DNA of 64,000 nucleotides from Candidatus Geothrix skivensis (GCA_016721195.1 JADKIO010000005.1:62001-126000), one strand, 5' to 3'; shown: positions 8,883-18,340, counted from the first letter of the stretch. Program-made: numbers and translations. Notes: generated by a model not told the origin, from the sequence alone.

Positions 8883-9404
8883 ATGTTCCGTCGCGTGGAC
8901 GACTTCAAGACCATCTGGCAGCAGGAGGCGGAGAAGACCCTGGCGGTCTTCAATGCCATTCCCGATGCGGCGGCCCATCAGGCCGTGGACGCCGGCCACC
9001 GCGACCTGCGGCGCATGGCCTGGCACCTGGTGGAGACCATCCTCGAGCTGCCCCAGAACCTGGGCCTCAAGGTGCAGGGACCCGTAGGCCTTGGCCCCGA
9101 CGGCTTCATCGCCACGCCCCCCCCGCCCACCATGGCCGAGATCTCCGCCACCTATCGGACCGTCAGTGACTCCCTGCTGGATCACATCGGCAGCTGGAGC
9201 AACACCGAACTGGGCCGCAACTTCACCCTCTACGGCGAGACCTGGACCGGCGCTTTTGCCCTGTATGTCCTCGTCAGCCACCAGACCCACCACCGGGGCC
9301 AGATGACCGTCCTCATGCGCCAGGCGGGTCTCCACGTGCCCAGCCTCTACGGGCCCACCAAGGAGGGCTGGGCGGAGTTCGGGCTGGCGGCGCCGAAGGT
9401 CTGA
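8883..9404 (+). CDS. DinB family protein
   Basis: DinB/YfiT-like four-helix metal-binding protein of 173 aa. The likely metal triad is a His in MAWHLVETI (about residue 46) plus the HxxxH of SHQTHHRGQ (about 136-142). Such proteins are often thiol- or metal-dependent transferases, but no reaction can be assigned here. The ATG at 8883 (MFRRVDDF) is preceded by TGGAGG; an earlier in-frame TTG overlaps the upstream stop and lacks a ribosome site. A TATGCT box at 8851 could be its -10 element. This is one of three DinB-fold genes in the window. Confidence 0.85.
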   Translation: MFRRVDDFKTIWQQEAEKTLAVFNAIPDAAAHQAVDAGHRDLRRMAWHLVETILELPQNLGLKVQGPVGLGPDGFIATPPPPTMAEISATYRTVSDSLLDHIGSWSNTELGRNFTLYGETWTGAFALYVLVSHQTHHRGQMTVLMRQAGLHVPSLYGPTKEGWAEFGLAAPKV

Positions 9405-9444
9405 CCCCACCGGGTGACGGAGCACGCTGCAGTGCAGCGTGCGG

Positions 9445-9658
9445 AGTCGGGACCCGGTGCGGGTCAGAGTAACGATCGCGTGGGTCGAAACCCCATGCGT
9501 GACCGTGAAGTCGGGACCCGGTGCGGGTCAGAGTAACGATCGCGTGGGTCGAAACCCCATGCGTGACCGTGAAGTCGGGACCCGGTGTGGGTCCGAGTAA
9601 CGATCGCATGAGACGAAATCCCTTTCGTGACCGTGAAGTCGGGACCCGGTGCGGGTCA
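9445..9658. repeat. 64-bp tandem direct repeat, 3 full copies plus partial
   Basis: Units start at 9445, 9509, 9573 and 9637. Copies 1 and 2 are identical over 64 bp, copy 3 is diverged, and copy 4 stops after 22 bp. Each unit contains a short inverted repeat (GACCCG GTG CGGGTC) and a CGATCG palindrome in the better conserved copies. The unit length is not a multiple of three and no gene fits. A 19-bp palindrome (9423-9441) sits just before the array. The 347-bp gap between the DinB gene and the hydrolase contains nothing else recognisable apart from a TAGACC box at 9704. Confidence 0.95.
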
Positions 9659-9751
9659 TAATCACGGCTGGCTGGGCTGCAGCCCCGCCTTGACTTCGAT
9701 ATCTAGACCGGATCCCCTTCCCATCAACTTGGGTCCATCCCCGGAGGTTCC

Positions 9752-10564
9752 ATGAGTTGCAGAGCCCTGCTGCTTTCTCTCGTCATGGTGGGTCTGCAGG
9801 CGGCCCCGCCGACCTTCCAGAAGCTCGGCAAGGGCCCAGGCATCCTGTTCATCCACGGCCTCGGCGGCAACCGGTCGGTCTGGTCCGGCGTGGCCGAAGA
9901 GCTGGCCCGGGATCATACGGTGCTGAGCGTGGACCTGCCGGGCAGCGGCGGCAGCCCCGGCCCCGTGGTGCTGGAAGGACGGGCGGACTTCGGCGCCGTG
10001 GCCAGGGACCTGGCCGCCCTGGTGCGCAAGGAGGGCCTGGCCCCCTGCCTGGTGGTGGGCCATTCCATGGGGGGCCCCATCGGGGCCAGGGCCGTGCTCG
10101 AAGATCCGACCGCGTTCCGGGGGCTCGTCCTGGTGGACAGCTTCCTTGGTCCCATCCCCGAGGCCTACCTGGAACCCACGGCGGTGGCGCTGGGCGCGAA
10201 TGCCGAGCAGGCCCTGAGGATGTTCCTGGGCCTGATGACGGCCGGCCAGGCCCAGACCAGCCAGGTGGTGACCGAGGCCCTGAAGGTGCCGGTACCCAGC
10301 CTCCAGGCCTACCTGCGGGCCATGTCCCTGGATCCCCTGGCCGCCCGACAGGCGCAGCTGCGGCTGCCGGTGCTGCAGCTGGCGGCGGGAGCCCGGGAAC
10401 CCGATCCGGACAAAGAGGCGCTGCGCCTGGCCCAGTTCGGGTTCAAGCACCTGCCCAGCTTCAGGCTCATCCACTTCCCCGGGGCCCGGCACTGGATCAT
10501 GTGGGACGCGCCCGACGCCTTCCTGATGGTCCTCCGGGCCTTCGAGGCCGGCCTGGGGCGCTGA
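9752..10564 (+). CDS. Alpha/beta hydrolase, probably exported
   Basis: Alpha/beta-hydrolase fold protein of 270 aa. An N-terminal hydrophobic stretch (residues 4-18, ending near LQA) looks like a signal peptide. The oxyanion-hole motif HGLGG is near 33-37. The nucleophile elbow GHSMGG places Ser near residue 104, and the catalytic His lies in GARHWIMWD near 250. A catalytic Asp in the 200-230 region is likely but not certain. The substrate (ester, lactone or similar) cannot be inferred. The start ATG has GGAGG a few bases upstream. Confidence 0.88.
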   Translation: MSCRALLLSLVMVGLQAAPPTFQKLGKGPGILFIHGLGGNRSVWSGVAEELARDHTVLSVDLPGSGGSPGPVVLEGRADFGAVARDLAALVRKEGLAPCLVVGHSMGGPIGARAVLEDPTAFRGLVLVDSFLGPIPEAYLEPTAVALGANAEQALRMFLGLMTAGQAQTSQVVTEALKVPVPSLQAYLRAMSLDPLAARQAQLRLPVLQLAAGAREPDPDKEALRLAQFGFKHLPSFRLIHFPGARHWIMWDAPDAFLMVLRAFEAGLGR

Positions 10565-10668
10565 GGCCCCTGCTGTCCAAATTCGCGGGGGTGTGGGCGG
10601 GTTCCGTGGCATAAGAGTGTGTTCCCAGGTCCTTCGAGGCGACCTGCCAACTTTCCCAGAGGGTTCCC

Positions 10669-11178
10669 ATGAAGCGATCCGTGCCGGTGCTGGCCGTGAT
10701 ACTGGCCCTGGTCATCACCGCCTGCACCCAGCTCCCAGAGGGGATCACCCCCGTGCAGGGCTTCGAGCTGCAGCGCTACCTCGGCCAGTGGCACGAGGTG
10801 GCCCGGCTGGATCATCGCTTCGAGCGGGGCCTGACCCAGGTGACGGCCCTGTACAGCCTGCGCGCTGACGGCAGCGTGAAGGTGCTGAACCGGGGCTGGG
10901 ACGCCGCCCGGGGCACCTGGAAGGAGGCCGAGGGCCGGGCCGTCTTCCTGGGGACCCCCACCGAAGGGCGCCTCAAGGTCTCGTTCTTCGGGCCCTTCTA
11001 TGGCGCCTATACGATCATCGCCCTGGACCCGGACCGCTACTCGATGGTCTGCGGGCCGGACCGTTCCTATTTCTGGATCCTCAGCCGGGAGCCCCGGCTG
11101 GATCCACAGACCCTCGAGCAGCTGCTGGCCCGGGCCAGGGCACTGGGCTTCGCCACGGACAAGCTGATCTATCCCTGA
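10669..11178 (+). CDS. blc: Outer-membrane lipoprotein, Blc-type lipocalin
   Basis: Lipocalin of 169 aa with a lipoprotein signal peptide: hydrophobic segment 5-18 then lipobox VITAC, Cys19. The lipocalin signature is clear: YLGQWHEVARLDHRFE (structurally conserved region 1) and later YMVCGPDR-like and FWILSREP segments. Blc proteins bind lysophospholipids or fatty acids at the outer membrane and are linked to envelope stress or lipid salvage. It is convergent with the TonB receptor gene, 7 nt apart. The ATG follows a run of Gs (cagagggttccc). Confidence 0.9.
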   Translation: MKRSVPVLAVILALVITACTQLPEGITPVQGFELQRYLGQWHEVARLDHRFERGLTQVTALYSLRADGSVKVLNRGWDAARGTWKEAEGRAVFLGTPTEGRLKVSFFGPFYGAYTIIALDPDRYSMVCGPDRSYFWILSREPRLDPQTLEQLLARARALGFATDKLIYP

Positions 11179-11185
11179 GCCCTTT

Positions 11186-13150
11186 CTAGAATCGGAAGCG
11201 GGCTTCCACGGAGTAGGTGGGGGTGGCCGCGGGGTAGCCGTCGATGACGAAGGCGTCATCCTGGCCCTCCCGCAGCCGGTTCGCCCACTGGGTGGGGTCG
11301 GTGCGGGGCTGCAGCAGGTTCTCGCCCCGGAGGATGAAGGTCCAGTGGCGGCCGACCTGCACCAGCGTGGAAGTGCCGATGTTCCGGTAGACCACCCTGG
11401 TGGGCCGGACGGTGGGGGGCAGACCCGTGGCGGCTGCGGGGGTGCCCTCGCCGTAGGTGGAGTACTGGCGACCCTGCTGGGTGTAGTGGAGCTCCGCCTG
11501 CACCTGGCTCCAGCCCATGAAGCCCTTGAGGCCGTGGGCGGAGAAGGGCCGCCGCTGGGCGGCCAGGGTGCGGTACTGCTGGCCCTCGGGGGCGTTCATA
11601 TCCCGGGCCTCCTGGGCCCGGAGGAAGGCCTCCACCCCCAGCTTCTTGGCGGTGCGCCAGCCCAGGGCGGCATCCGTGCCCCGCGCCCGCACCTGGTCCC
11701 GGTTCGCGAAGCTGGTGCCGCTGGGGGCGATGAGATCCTTGCCGGTCTGCTGTTGGCTTTCGAGCCGGCCGTACCAGTTTCCCTGGCCCCAGCCGAGGCC
11801 GAGTTGCAGGGTCGTGGTCTGCTCCATGCGGAGGGGTGCGGCACCGGCGACACTGCCATTGCGCAGCTGCTCCAGCAGCTGCGGTGCCGTTCGGCCGACG
11901 CTGCCGGCCCCGTAGAGCCGGAGCCCGGCGCCCAGTTCCTGGTTGAAGCCCAGGCGGAGGCTGTGGCCCGAGGCACTGAGCACCTCCCGGTCGGTGCCGC
12001 CCAGCACCAGGGACTGGCGGTCCCGGGTGCCCCGGGCCTGGCCCAGCAGCCGGAGCCCTGGCCGGGCCTCGAAGTGCCAGTCCAGGCCGAAGGCGGCCTG
12101 GGTCCCCTTCACGGCGCCGAGCACCGCCGGGTTCACATCCCCGTCCTGGCGGGTGTCCTGGCCCTCCAGGCGCAGGCTCAGCCCCGAGCGGGGCCCGGTC
12201 ACCAGGTGCAGAACCGACTGGAACCGCGTCTGCCGACCTTCGAAGGGGGTGGGGAGGGCCGAGCCGACCTTGGGCTCCTCATGCCGGAACCGGGCCATGC
12301 CCAGAATCGTTTCCACGTTCAGGGTTGGGCCCAGGTTCCAGTCCAGGCGCAGCTGGCCGCTGTCGCTCCGCTGGCTGCTTTCCCGGGCCGGGTTGTAGGT
12401 CCGGGTGCTGTCCGAGTTGTTCTGGTAGGGCTGGGGGACGCCGAAGTAGCTGCCCCGCCAGGCCAGGCTGAGCACGGCGGGTCCCCAGGTCTGGCCTAGG
12501 CCGAAGAAATTGGTCACCTGGCGGTAGGGCCGGTCCGTGGGCAGGGTCTGCTTCTCCTGGGCGCTCTGATTGCCGCCCCGCAGGTAGCCTCCCTCCCAGG
12601 CGAAGCCCGGGGTTACCGTGCTCTGCCCCTGCCCATTGTTGCCGCCCAGGCCACCAAGATCCCCCGAGGCGCCGGGCTTGAGGGGCCGGCCCGTGAAGAG
12701 GGCGATGGTGCCGCCCTGGCCGCTGGGGCCCGAGCCCGGCGAGCCCGTGATCACCTCGATGCGGGTGACGCCCAGCAGGGGCACTTCGCTGAGGTCCTGG
12801 CCCAGCCGGCCCGGGTCCATGAGGGGCATGCCGTCCACCAGGATGAGGGTGTCCTGGGGGCGGCTGCCCCCCAGGTAGATGGGTGAGGCCAGGCCCGCGC
12901 CGCCCTGGCTCTGCACCTGGCCCGGCAGCTCCCGGAGGAGGAAGGCGCCCAGGGTACGGGCGCCGGAACGCAGGATGTCGTCCTCGTCGAAGAGGGTCAC
13001 CTGGCCGGGGGTTCGGCCCAGAGCCACGGGGCGGGCTTCCGCCGCCCAGGATTCCCGCGGGGGTTTCACCTCGGTCTGAGCAACCAGGGACAGGGCCTGC
13101 ACCGAGACCGCGAGGTAGACTCCCGCCTTGCATGTGGGCTTGATGGTCAT
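11186..13150 (-). CDS. TonB-dependent receptor
   Basis: Outer-membrane gated channel of 654 aa. After an N-terminal signal sequence (about 1-25) there is a plug domain with LGAFLLRELPGQVQSQGG and DTLILVDGMPL, then a beta-barrel rich in alternating aromatic residues. The protein ends in Arg-Phe (VEARFRF), the usual outer-membrane insertion signal. The ATG at 13150 follows GGGAG and begins just before the signal peptide; an upstream GTG in the same frame adds 23 unlikely residues. The ligand is unknown. No siderophore or B12 genes are nearby. Confidence 0.88.
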   Translation of the reverse strand: MTIKPTCKAGVYLAVSVQALSLVAQTEVKPPRESWAAEARPVALGRTPGQVTLFDEDDILRSGARTLGAFLLRELPGQVQSQGGAGLASPIYLGGSRPQDTLILVDGMPLMDPGRLGQDLSEVPLLGVTRIEVITGSPGSGPSGQGGTIALFTGRPLKPGASGDLGGLGGNNGQGQSTVTPGFAWEGGYLRGGNQSAQEKQTLPTDRPYRQVTNFFGLGQTWGPAVLSLAWRGSYFGVPQPYQNNSDSTRTYNPARESSQRSDSGQLRLDWNLGPTLNVETILGMARFRHEEPKVGSALPTPFEGRQTRFQSVLHLVTGPRSGLSLRLEGQDTRQDGDVNPAVLGAVKGTQAAFGLDWHFEARPGLRLLGQARGTRDRQSLVLGGTDREVLSASGHSLRLGFNQELGAGLRLYGAGSVGRTAPQLLEQLRNGSVAGAAPLRMEQTTTLQLGLGWGQGNWYGRLESQQQTGKDLIAPSGTSFANRDQVRARGTDAALGWRTAKKLGVEAFLRAQEARDMNAPEGQQYRTLAAQRRPFSAHGLKGFMGWSQVQAELHYTQQGRQYSTYGEGTPAAATGLPPTVRPTRVVYRNIGTSTLVQVGRHWTFILRGENLLQPRTDPTQWANRLREGQDDAFVIDGYPAATPTYSVEARFRF

Positions 13151-13323
13151 GGCTGCTCCCGTAATTGTGGTCTTGGCACCATTGAAGCAGGGATGGAAAG
13201 AAACGGCAGCAGGAACCACTCACAGGCTACCCAGGGACAAGATGAATTCGACCTCGTGGCCGTGTGATCCTGGGGAACCGTCCCCTGCATCCCACGACCC
13301 CACCCTGGCCCAAGGAGGCCGCC

Positions 13324-15021
13324 ATGCTCCTCTTCAACCCGAAGCGGCTGCGCGCCGAGCATCCGGATCCCAAGCTGAACGAGTTCCTGGCCAAGACCGT
13401 GGCCTTCTTCGAGGCCAAGGGCAAGCGCCGCCTCAAGGAGGACGACCGGGAGCGGGTGTGGTACGCCGACTTCCTGGCCTTCGTGCAGCGGGAGAAAGTC
13501 TTCGCCACGCTGCTCACGCCCGAAGGCTACGGCGGTCCCGACTGCCGCTGGGACACCTCCCGGCTGTGCGCGTTCAACGAAGTGCTCGGCTTCTACGGCC
13601 TCTGCTACTGGTACACCTGGCAGGTGAGCATCCTGGGCCTGGGGCCCATCTGGATGAGCGCCAACGAGCCCCTCAAGCGCCGGGCCGCGCGGCTGCTGGA
13701 TGAAGGCGGCATCTTCGCCTTCGGTCTTTCGGAAAAGGAGCACGGCGCCGATATCTATGCCACGGACCTGCTGTTGGTGCCCCAGGCCGATGGCGGCTAC
13801 CGGGCCCAGGGCGACAAATACTACATCGGCAACGGCAACGAGGCGGCCATCGTCTCGACCTTCGGTCGGCTGCCGGGAACCGGAGAGTATGTCTTTTTCG
13901 CCGTGGACAGCCAGCACCCGGCCTTCGAGCTGGTGAAGAACATCACCGCCACCCAGTCCTACGTGGCGGAGTTCAAGCTGAACGACTACCCGGTCCCCGA
14001 GGCGGATCTCCTGTCCCGGGGCGACGAGGCCTGGAACGCCGCCCTGAACACCGTGAACATCGGCAAGTACAACCTGGGCTGGGCCACCATCGGCATCTGC
14101 ACCCACGCCTTCTACGAGGCCATCAACCACGCCTCCGGCCGCATCCTCTACGGCCAGCCCGTGACGGCCCTTCCCCACGTGAAGCAGATGTTCCTGGACG
14201 CCTACGCCCGCCTGGTCGCCATGCGGCTCTTCGCGCTGCGGGCCTCGGACTACCTGCGCGCTGCTTCAAAGGAGGATCGGCGCTACCTGCTCTACAACCC
14301 CGTGGTGAAGATGAAGGTCACCACCCAGGGCGAGCAGGTCATCGACCTGCTCTGGGATGTCATCGCCGCCAAGGGCTTCGAAAAGGACATGTACTTCGAG
14401 GCGGCCACCCGGGACATCCGCGCCCTGCCCAAGCTCGAGGGCACCGTCCACGTGAACATCGCCCTCATCGTCAAGTTCATGCAGAACTACTTCTTCAGCC
14501 CCGCGGAATACCCCGAGGTGCCGCGCCGCCTGGAAGCCCGCAACGACGACTTCCTCTTCGACCAGGGCCCCGCCAAGGGGCTCGGGAAGATCCAGTTCCA
14601 TGACTATCGCAAGGCCTATGCCAGCCGGGACCTTCCCAACGTCCAGATCTTCCGCGAGCAGATCAAGGTCTTCCGCAAGCTCCTGCTGGAAGCCACGCCG
14701 GACGCCGCCCAGCAGCGAGACATCGACTTCCTGCTGGCGGTGGGTGAGATCTTCACCCTGGTGGTCTACGGCCAGCTGATCCTCGAGAACGCGGCACTGC
14801 TGGAGATCTCCGACGACCTGGTGGATCAGATCTTCGATGTCATGGTGCGGGACCTGTCGCGCTACGCCCTCACCCTCCACGGCAAGCCCTCCAGCACCGA
14901 GGTCCAGATGGCCTGTTGCCTGAGCCTCATCCGGAAGGCGCATGTCGATGAGGCCCGCAGCCAGCGGGTGCTGGAAACCCATGTCTACAACCTAGACGGC
15001 GCCTACACCATGACCGAATAG
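13324..15021 (+). CDS. Acyl-CoA dehydrogenase
   Basis: FAD-dependent acyl-CoA dehydrogenase family protein (565 aa), longer than the usual ~380 aa because of an extended C-terminal region. The central domain has the family pattern: FGLSEKEHGAD, then GDKYYIGNGNEA (beta-domain substrate/FAD contacts). The C-terminal helical domain begins around residue 240. It catalyses alpha-beta oxidation of an acyl-CoA. With FadD and the acyl-CoA carboxylase nearby, beta-oxidation is the likely role. Start ATG is preceded by AAGGAGG; an upstream in-frame start is poorer. It is convergent with dtd, 7 nt apart. Confidence 0.9.
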   Translation: MLLFNPKRLRAEHPDPKLNEFLAKTVAFFEAKGKRRLKEDDRERVWYADFLAFVQREKVFATLLTPEGYGGPDCRWDTSRLCAFNEVLGFYGLCYWYTWQVSILGLGPIWMSANEPLKRRAARLLDEGGIFAFGLSEKEHGADIYATDLLLVPQADGGYRAQGDKYYIGNGNEAAIVSTFGRLPGTGEYVFFAVDSQHPAFELVKNITATQSYVAEFKLNDYPVPEADLLSRGDEAWNAALNTVNIGKYNLGWATIGICTHAFYEAINHASGRILYGQPVTALPHVKQMFLDAYARLVAMRLFALRASDYLRAASKEDRRYLLYNPVVKMKVTTQGEQVIDLLWDVIAAKGFEKDMYFEAATRDIRALPKLEGTVHVNIALIVKFMQNYFFSPAEYPEVPRRLEARNDDFLFDQGPAKGLGKIQFHDYRKAYASRDLPNVQIFREQIKVFRKLLLEATPDAAQQRDIDFLLAVGEIFTLVVYGQLILENAALLEISDDLVDQIFDVMVRDLSRYALTLHGKPSSTEVQMACCLSLIRKAHVDEARSQRVLETHVYNLDGAYTMTE

Positions 15022-15028
15022 GCTGCCT

Positions 15029-15463
15029 TCACCGCTCCAGGATGAAGGTCACAGGGCCGTCGTTCACCAACTCGACTTCCATGTGCTCCTGGAAGAAGCC
15101 GGTCTTCAGTCGAGGGTAATGGGCCCGCAGCAGATCGAGGAACCGCTGGAAGAGCACCCGTGCCGCCTCGGGTTCCATGGCTCGATCGAAGGAAGGGCGG
15201 CGACCCCGGGCGAGGCTGCCGGCCAGGGTGAACTGGCTGATGGCGAGGATCTCGCCGCCCGTCTCGGGTAGCCCGAGGTTCATCTTCCCGTCCCCATCCT
15301 CGAAGATGCGCAATGTGGCGATCTTGGCGGCGACCCAGGCGCAGGTTGCCTCCGTGTCGCCGGTCTCCAGGCCCGCCAGCACCAGCAGTCCCGGGCCGAT
15401 GGTGGCCGATTGCTCCCCGCAGCGAACGGTGGCCCGCTGCACCCGCTGGATGACCGCCTTCAT
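15029..15463 (-). CDS. dtd: D-aminoacyl-tRNA deacylase
   Basis: Removes D-amino acids (and glycine mischarged on tRNA-Ala) from tRNA in the cytoplasm. The 144-residue length is normal for DTD. Both signature motifs are present: SQFTL (about residues 77-81) and the C-terminal NDGPVTFILE, containing the cross-subunit Gly-Pro motif. The start MKAVIQRV is typical of the family; a longer in-frame start adds an unlikely Gly/Pro-rich extension. A TAGAAT box lies 37 nt upstream. Confidence 0.95.
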   Translation of the reverse strand: MKAVIQRVQRATVRCGEQSATIGPGLLVLAGLETGDTEATCAWVAAKIATLRIFEDGDGKMNLGLPETGGEILAISQFTLAGSLARGRRPSFDRAMEPEAARVLFQRFLDLLRAHYPRLKTGFFQEHMEVELVNDGPVTFILER

Positions 15464-15500
15464 CCGATGCCCCCCCCATGGCCAGCCGCTGGCCCCCTGG

Positions 15501-15506
15501 ATTCTA
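15501..15506 (-). promoter_or_regulatory. Candidate -10 box (TAGAAT) for dtd
   Basis: TAGAAT on the minus strand, 37 nt before the dtd ATG. The same hexamer recurs upstream of acnB, fadD and the transketolase gene. No convincing -35 is visible, so this is a weak call resting on recurrence and position. Confidence 0.35.
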
Positions 15507-15608
15507 CCGTCCGGCCCCCCTTGGCATCCGGCAGGAGGTTCCACTCAACCCTGGGCGAATTCCGGCGTAGCCTATCTTTCCCACCCATCTTTCTCAAGGA
15601 GCCTCCGC

Positions 15609-18323
15609 ATGAAGCGCCCCGGATCAATGTCCCGCCTTGCCTGGCCAGGCCTTGTCCTGGCCCTGGCCCTGCCGCTGGCAGCAGCCGGACCCATGGCCCC
15701 AGCCGTGGAGGCCCAGAAGCACCAGCTGCCCCCCCTCATCGACCGGGACAAGTTCTTCGGCAACCCCGAAATCGCCGGCGCCCAGCTGTCGCCGGACGGG
15801 AAGTGGATCGCCTTCCTCAAGCCCTACAAGGACACCCGGAATGTCTGGGTGAAGAAGGTGGGGGAGCCCTACAGCAAGGGGCGGCTCATCACGGCGGATC
15901 CCAAGCGGCCCATCCCGGGCTTCTTCTGGAGCCGGGACGGCAAGCAGATCCTCTTCGTGCAGGACAGGGACGGCGATGAGAACTTCAACGTCTACGCCGT
16001 GGATCCCGCGGCGGCCCCGGTTCCCGGCAAGGACGCCCCCGAGGCCCGCAACCTGACTGCCGCCAAGGGCGCCCGGGCCCAGATCCTGTCCGTGCCCAAG
16101 GCCGACCCCGACACCATCTACGTGGGCCTCAATGACCGGGATGCGGCCTGGCATGACGTCTACAAGGTGAAGATCTCCACGGGGGAGCGGGCCCTCATCC
16201 GCAAGAATACCGAGCGCATCGCGGGCTGGGTCTTCGACAAGCAGGCCAACCTGCGTCTGGCGCTCCGCACCACGGAGAAGGGCGATACCGAGATTCTGCG
16301 GGTGGACACGGCGGGCTTCACCAAGGTCTACGAGTGCAGCGTGTTCGAGTCCGCAGGCCCCGTGGCCTTCCACAAGGATGGCAAGCGGGTCTACATGCAG
16401 ACCAACAAGGGCAATCGGGACCTTCTGGAGCTGGTGCTCTTCGACCCCGCCACCGGCCAGGAGGAGAAGCTGGAATCCGATCCCAAGGGCCGGGTGGATT
16501 TCGGCAATGCCATCTTCTCGGACCTCAGCGACGAGCTGCTGGCCACCACCTACGAGGATGAACGCACCCGGATCTACTGGAAGAACAAGGCCTGGGAAGC
16601 CGACTACAAGCTCATCCAGAAGCAGCTGCCGGGCCGCGAAATCGGCCTGGGTTCCATGACCACCGACGAGCAGCTGGTCATGGTGGCTGCCTACAGCGAC
16701 CGCGATCCCGGCTCGCGCTACCTCTTCGATCGCCGCACCAAGAAGCTGAGCCTGGAATATGTCTCCCGCGAGGATCTGTCGCGCGAGCACCTGGTGGCCA
16801 TGGAGCCCATCCGCTACAAGTCCAGCGACGGCCTGGAAATCCCCGCCTACCTCAGCCTGCCCAAGGGTGTGCCGGGCAAGAACCTGCCGCTCATCGTCTT
16901 CCCCCATGGCGGCCCCTGGGCCCGGGATACCTGGGGCTTCAACAACTACGCACAGTTCCTCGCCAACCGCGGCTACGCGGTGCTGTCGCCCAATTTCCGC
17001 GGCTCCACCGGCTACGGGAAGAAGTTCCTCAATGCGGGCAACAACCAGTGGGGCGACCTCATGCAGGACGACATCACCTGGGGCGTGAAGCATCTGGTGG
17101 CCCTTGGCACGGTGGACCCGAAGCGGGTGGGCATCATGGGCGGTTCTTACGGCGGCTACGCCGCGCTGGCGGGCGTGGCCTTCACCCCCGACCTCTATGC
17201 TGCGGCGGTACCCATCGTGGGGCCCTCGAACCTGCTGACGCTCCTGGATTCCATTCCCTCCTACTGGGAGAGCTTCCGCATCATCTTCCACGAGCGCATG
17301 GGCAACCCCAACACCCCCGAAGGGAAGAAGCAGCTGGAGCGGCAGTCTCCCCTGAACTCCGCAGCAAAGATCAAGACCCCCCTCCTGGTGGTGCAGGGCG
17401 CCAATGATCCCCGGGTGAAGAAGGCCGAGAGCGAGCAGATCGTCATCGCCCTGCGGGACCGCGGCTTTCCCGTGGAGTATATTTGCGCGCCCGATGAAGG
17501 CCACGGCTTCCAGCGCCCCGTGAACAACATGGCCATGATGGCGGCTGCGGAGAAGTTCCTCGCCAAGCACCTGCAGGCCCGCCACCAGGAGGGTGGCAAG
17601 GCCGATGTCATGAAGCGGCTGCCTGAGATCACGGTGGATCCCAAGACCGTGGTGCTGGCCAAGAAGGTGGAGGTCGCGACGGCCTCGCCCAAGCCCGTGG
17701 CCGAGTTCACGGCCGGTTCGACGACCTGGGCCGGTGCCCTGGCCATGGGTGGGCAGAGCATCCCCGTCACCATGACCAATACCATCCGCGCCGAGGCCGG
17801 GATGTGGATCGTGGAGGGCACGGCCAAGGTTGGGCCCACGGAATTCACCGATGCCTGCACCTATGCCATGGGGAGCTTGATCCCCCTGAAACGGAGCGTG
17901 AAACAGGGCCCCGTGGCCATCGAGCTCACCTTCGCGAAAGGCAAGGCCACCGGCTCCATGGCCATGAATGGCCCGGCGAAGCCCATTTCCGCGGACCTCG
18001 GCGGCGACCTCTTCGCGGACGGCTCCGGGGCCTTCGAATCCATCGCCTGCCTGCCGCTGGCGGAGGGGTTCAGCACCACCTACCGTACCTTCGATGTCCA
18101 GAAGCAGAAGGTCTCCCCGCAGCGGGCCAAGGTCGTGGGCTCGGAAGAATTGAAGGTTGCCGCAGGCACCTTCCAGACCTGGAAGATCGAGACCGGAAGC
18201 ACCGAGGGGGATCCCGGCGGGGCCACGGCCTGGATCGACAAGGCCACCCGCAAGCTCGTGAAGGTCAGCGCCGTGCTTCCCGGCGCGGGCGGCGCCGTCA
18301 TGACCACCGAACTGCAAAAATGA
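15609..18323 (+). CDS. S9 family peptidase with extra C-terminal domain
   Basis: Secreted prolyl-oligopeptidase-like serine peptidase of 904 aa. It has a signal peptide (about 1-35), a beta-propeller region (about 60-400), and an alpha/beta-hydrolase domain with GGSYGG (Ser about 513), Asp about 600 (GANDPR) and His about 635 (EGHGFQ). After the normal end of the fold near 660, about 240 residues follow that look like a separate beta-rich domain resembling DUF3108/lipoprotein-type sequences (KVAAGTFQTWKIETG). No transmembrane segment separates them. Start ATG follows AAGGAG. A strong terminator follows the stop. Confidence 0.9.
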   Translation: MKRPGSMSRLAWPGLVLALALPLAAAGPMAPAVEAQKHQLPPLIDRDKFFGNPEIAGAQLSPDGKWIAFLKPYKDTRNVWVKKVGEPYSKGRLITADPKRPIPGFFWSRDGKQILFVQDRDGDENFNVYAVDPAAAPVPGKDAPEARNLTAAKGARAQILSVPKADPDTIYVGLNDRDAAWHDVYKVKISTGERALIRKNTERIAGWVFDKQANLRLALRTTEKGDTEILRVDTAGFTKVYECSVFESAGPVAFHKDGKRVYMQTNKGNRDLLELVLFDPATGQEEKLESDPKGRVDFGNAIFSDLSDELLATTYEDERTRIYWKNKAWEADYKLIQKQLPGREIGLGSMTTDEQLVMVAAYSDRDPGSRYLFDRRTKKLSLEYVSREDLSREHLVAMEPIRYKSSDGLEIPAYLSLPKGVPGKNLPLIVFPHGGPWARDTWGFNNYAQFLANRGYAVLSPNFRGSTGYGKKFLNAGNNQWGDLMQDDITWGVKHLVALGTVDPKRVGIMGGSYGGYAALAGVAFTPDLYAAAVPIVGPSNLLTLLDSIPSYWESFRIIFHERMGNPNTPEGKKQLERQSPLNSAAKIKTPLLVVQGANDPRVKKAESEQIVIALRDRGFPVEYICAPDEGHGFQRPVNNMAMMAAAEKFLAKHLQARHQEGGKADVMKRLPEITVDPKTVVLAKKVEVATASPKPVAEFTAGSTTWAGALAMGGQSIPVTMTNTIRAEAGMWIVEGTAKVGPTEFTDACTYAMGSLIPLKRSVKQGPVAIELTFAKGKATGSMAMNGPAKPISADLGGDLFADGSGAFESIACLPLAEGFSTTYRTFDVQKQKVSPQRAKVVGSEELKVAAGTFQTWKIETGSTEGDPGGATAWIDKATRKLVKVSAVLPGAGGAVMTTELQK

Positions 18324-18340
18324 ACTGATGAGTCAACGGA

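Noticed and set aside
9313..9609. A minus-strand frame across the 64-bp repeats
   Set aside because: The unit length is not a multiple of three, so each copy is read in a different phase; coding is unlikely.
9445..9658. Possible CRISPR array
   Set aside because: Copies are contiguous with no unique spacers, and no cas gene is present.
15624..18317. An 897-codon open frame antisense to the S9 peptidase gene
   Set aside because: The plus-strand gene has a signal peptide and a full catalytic triad; the antisense frame has no ribosome site or domain.
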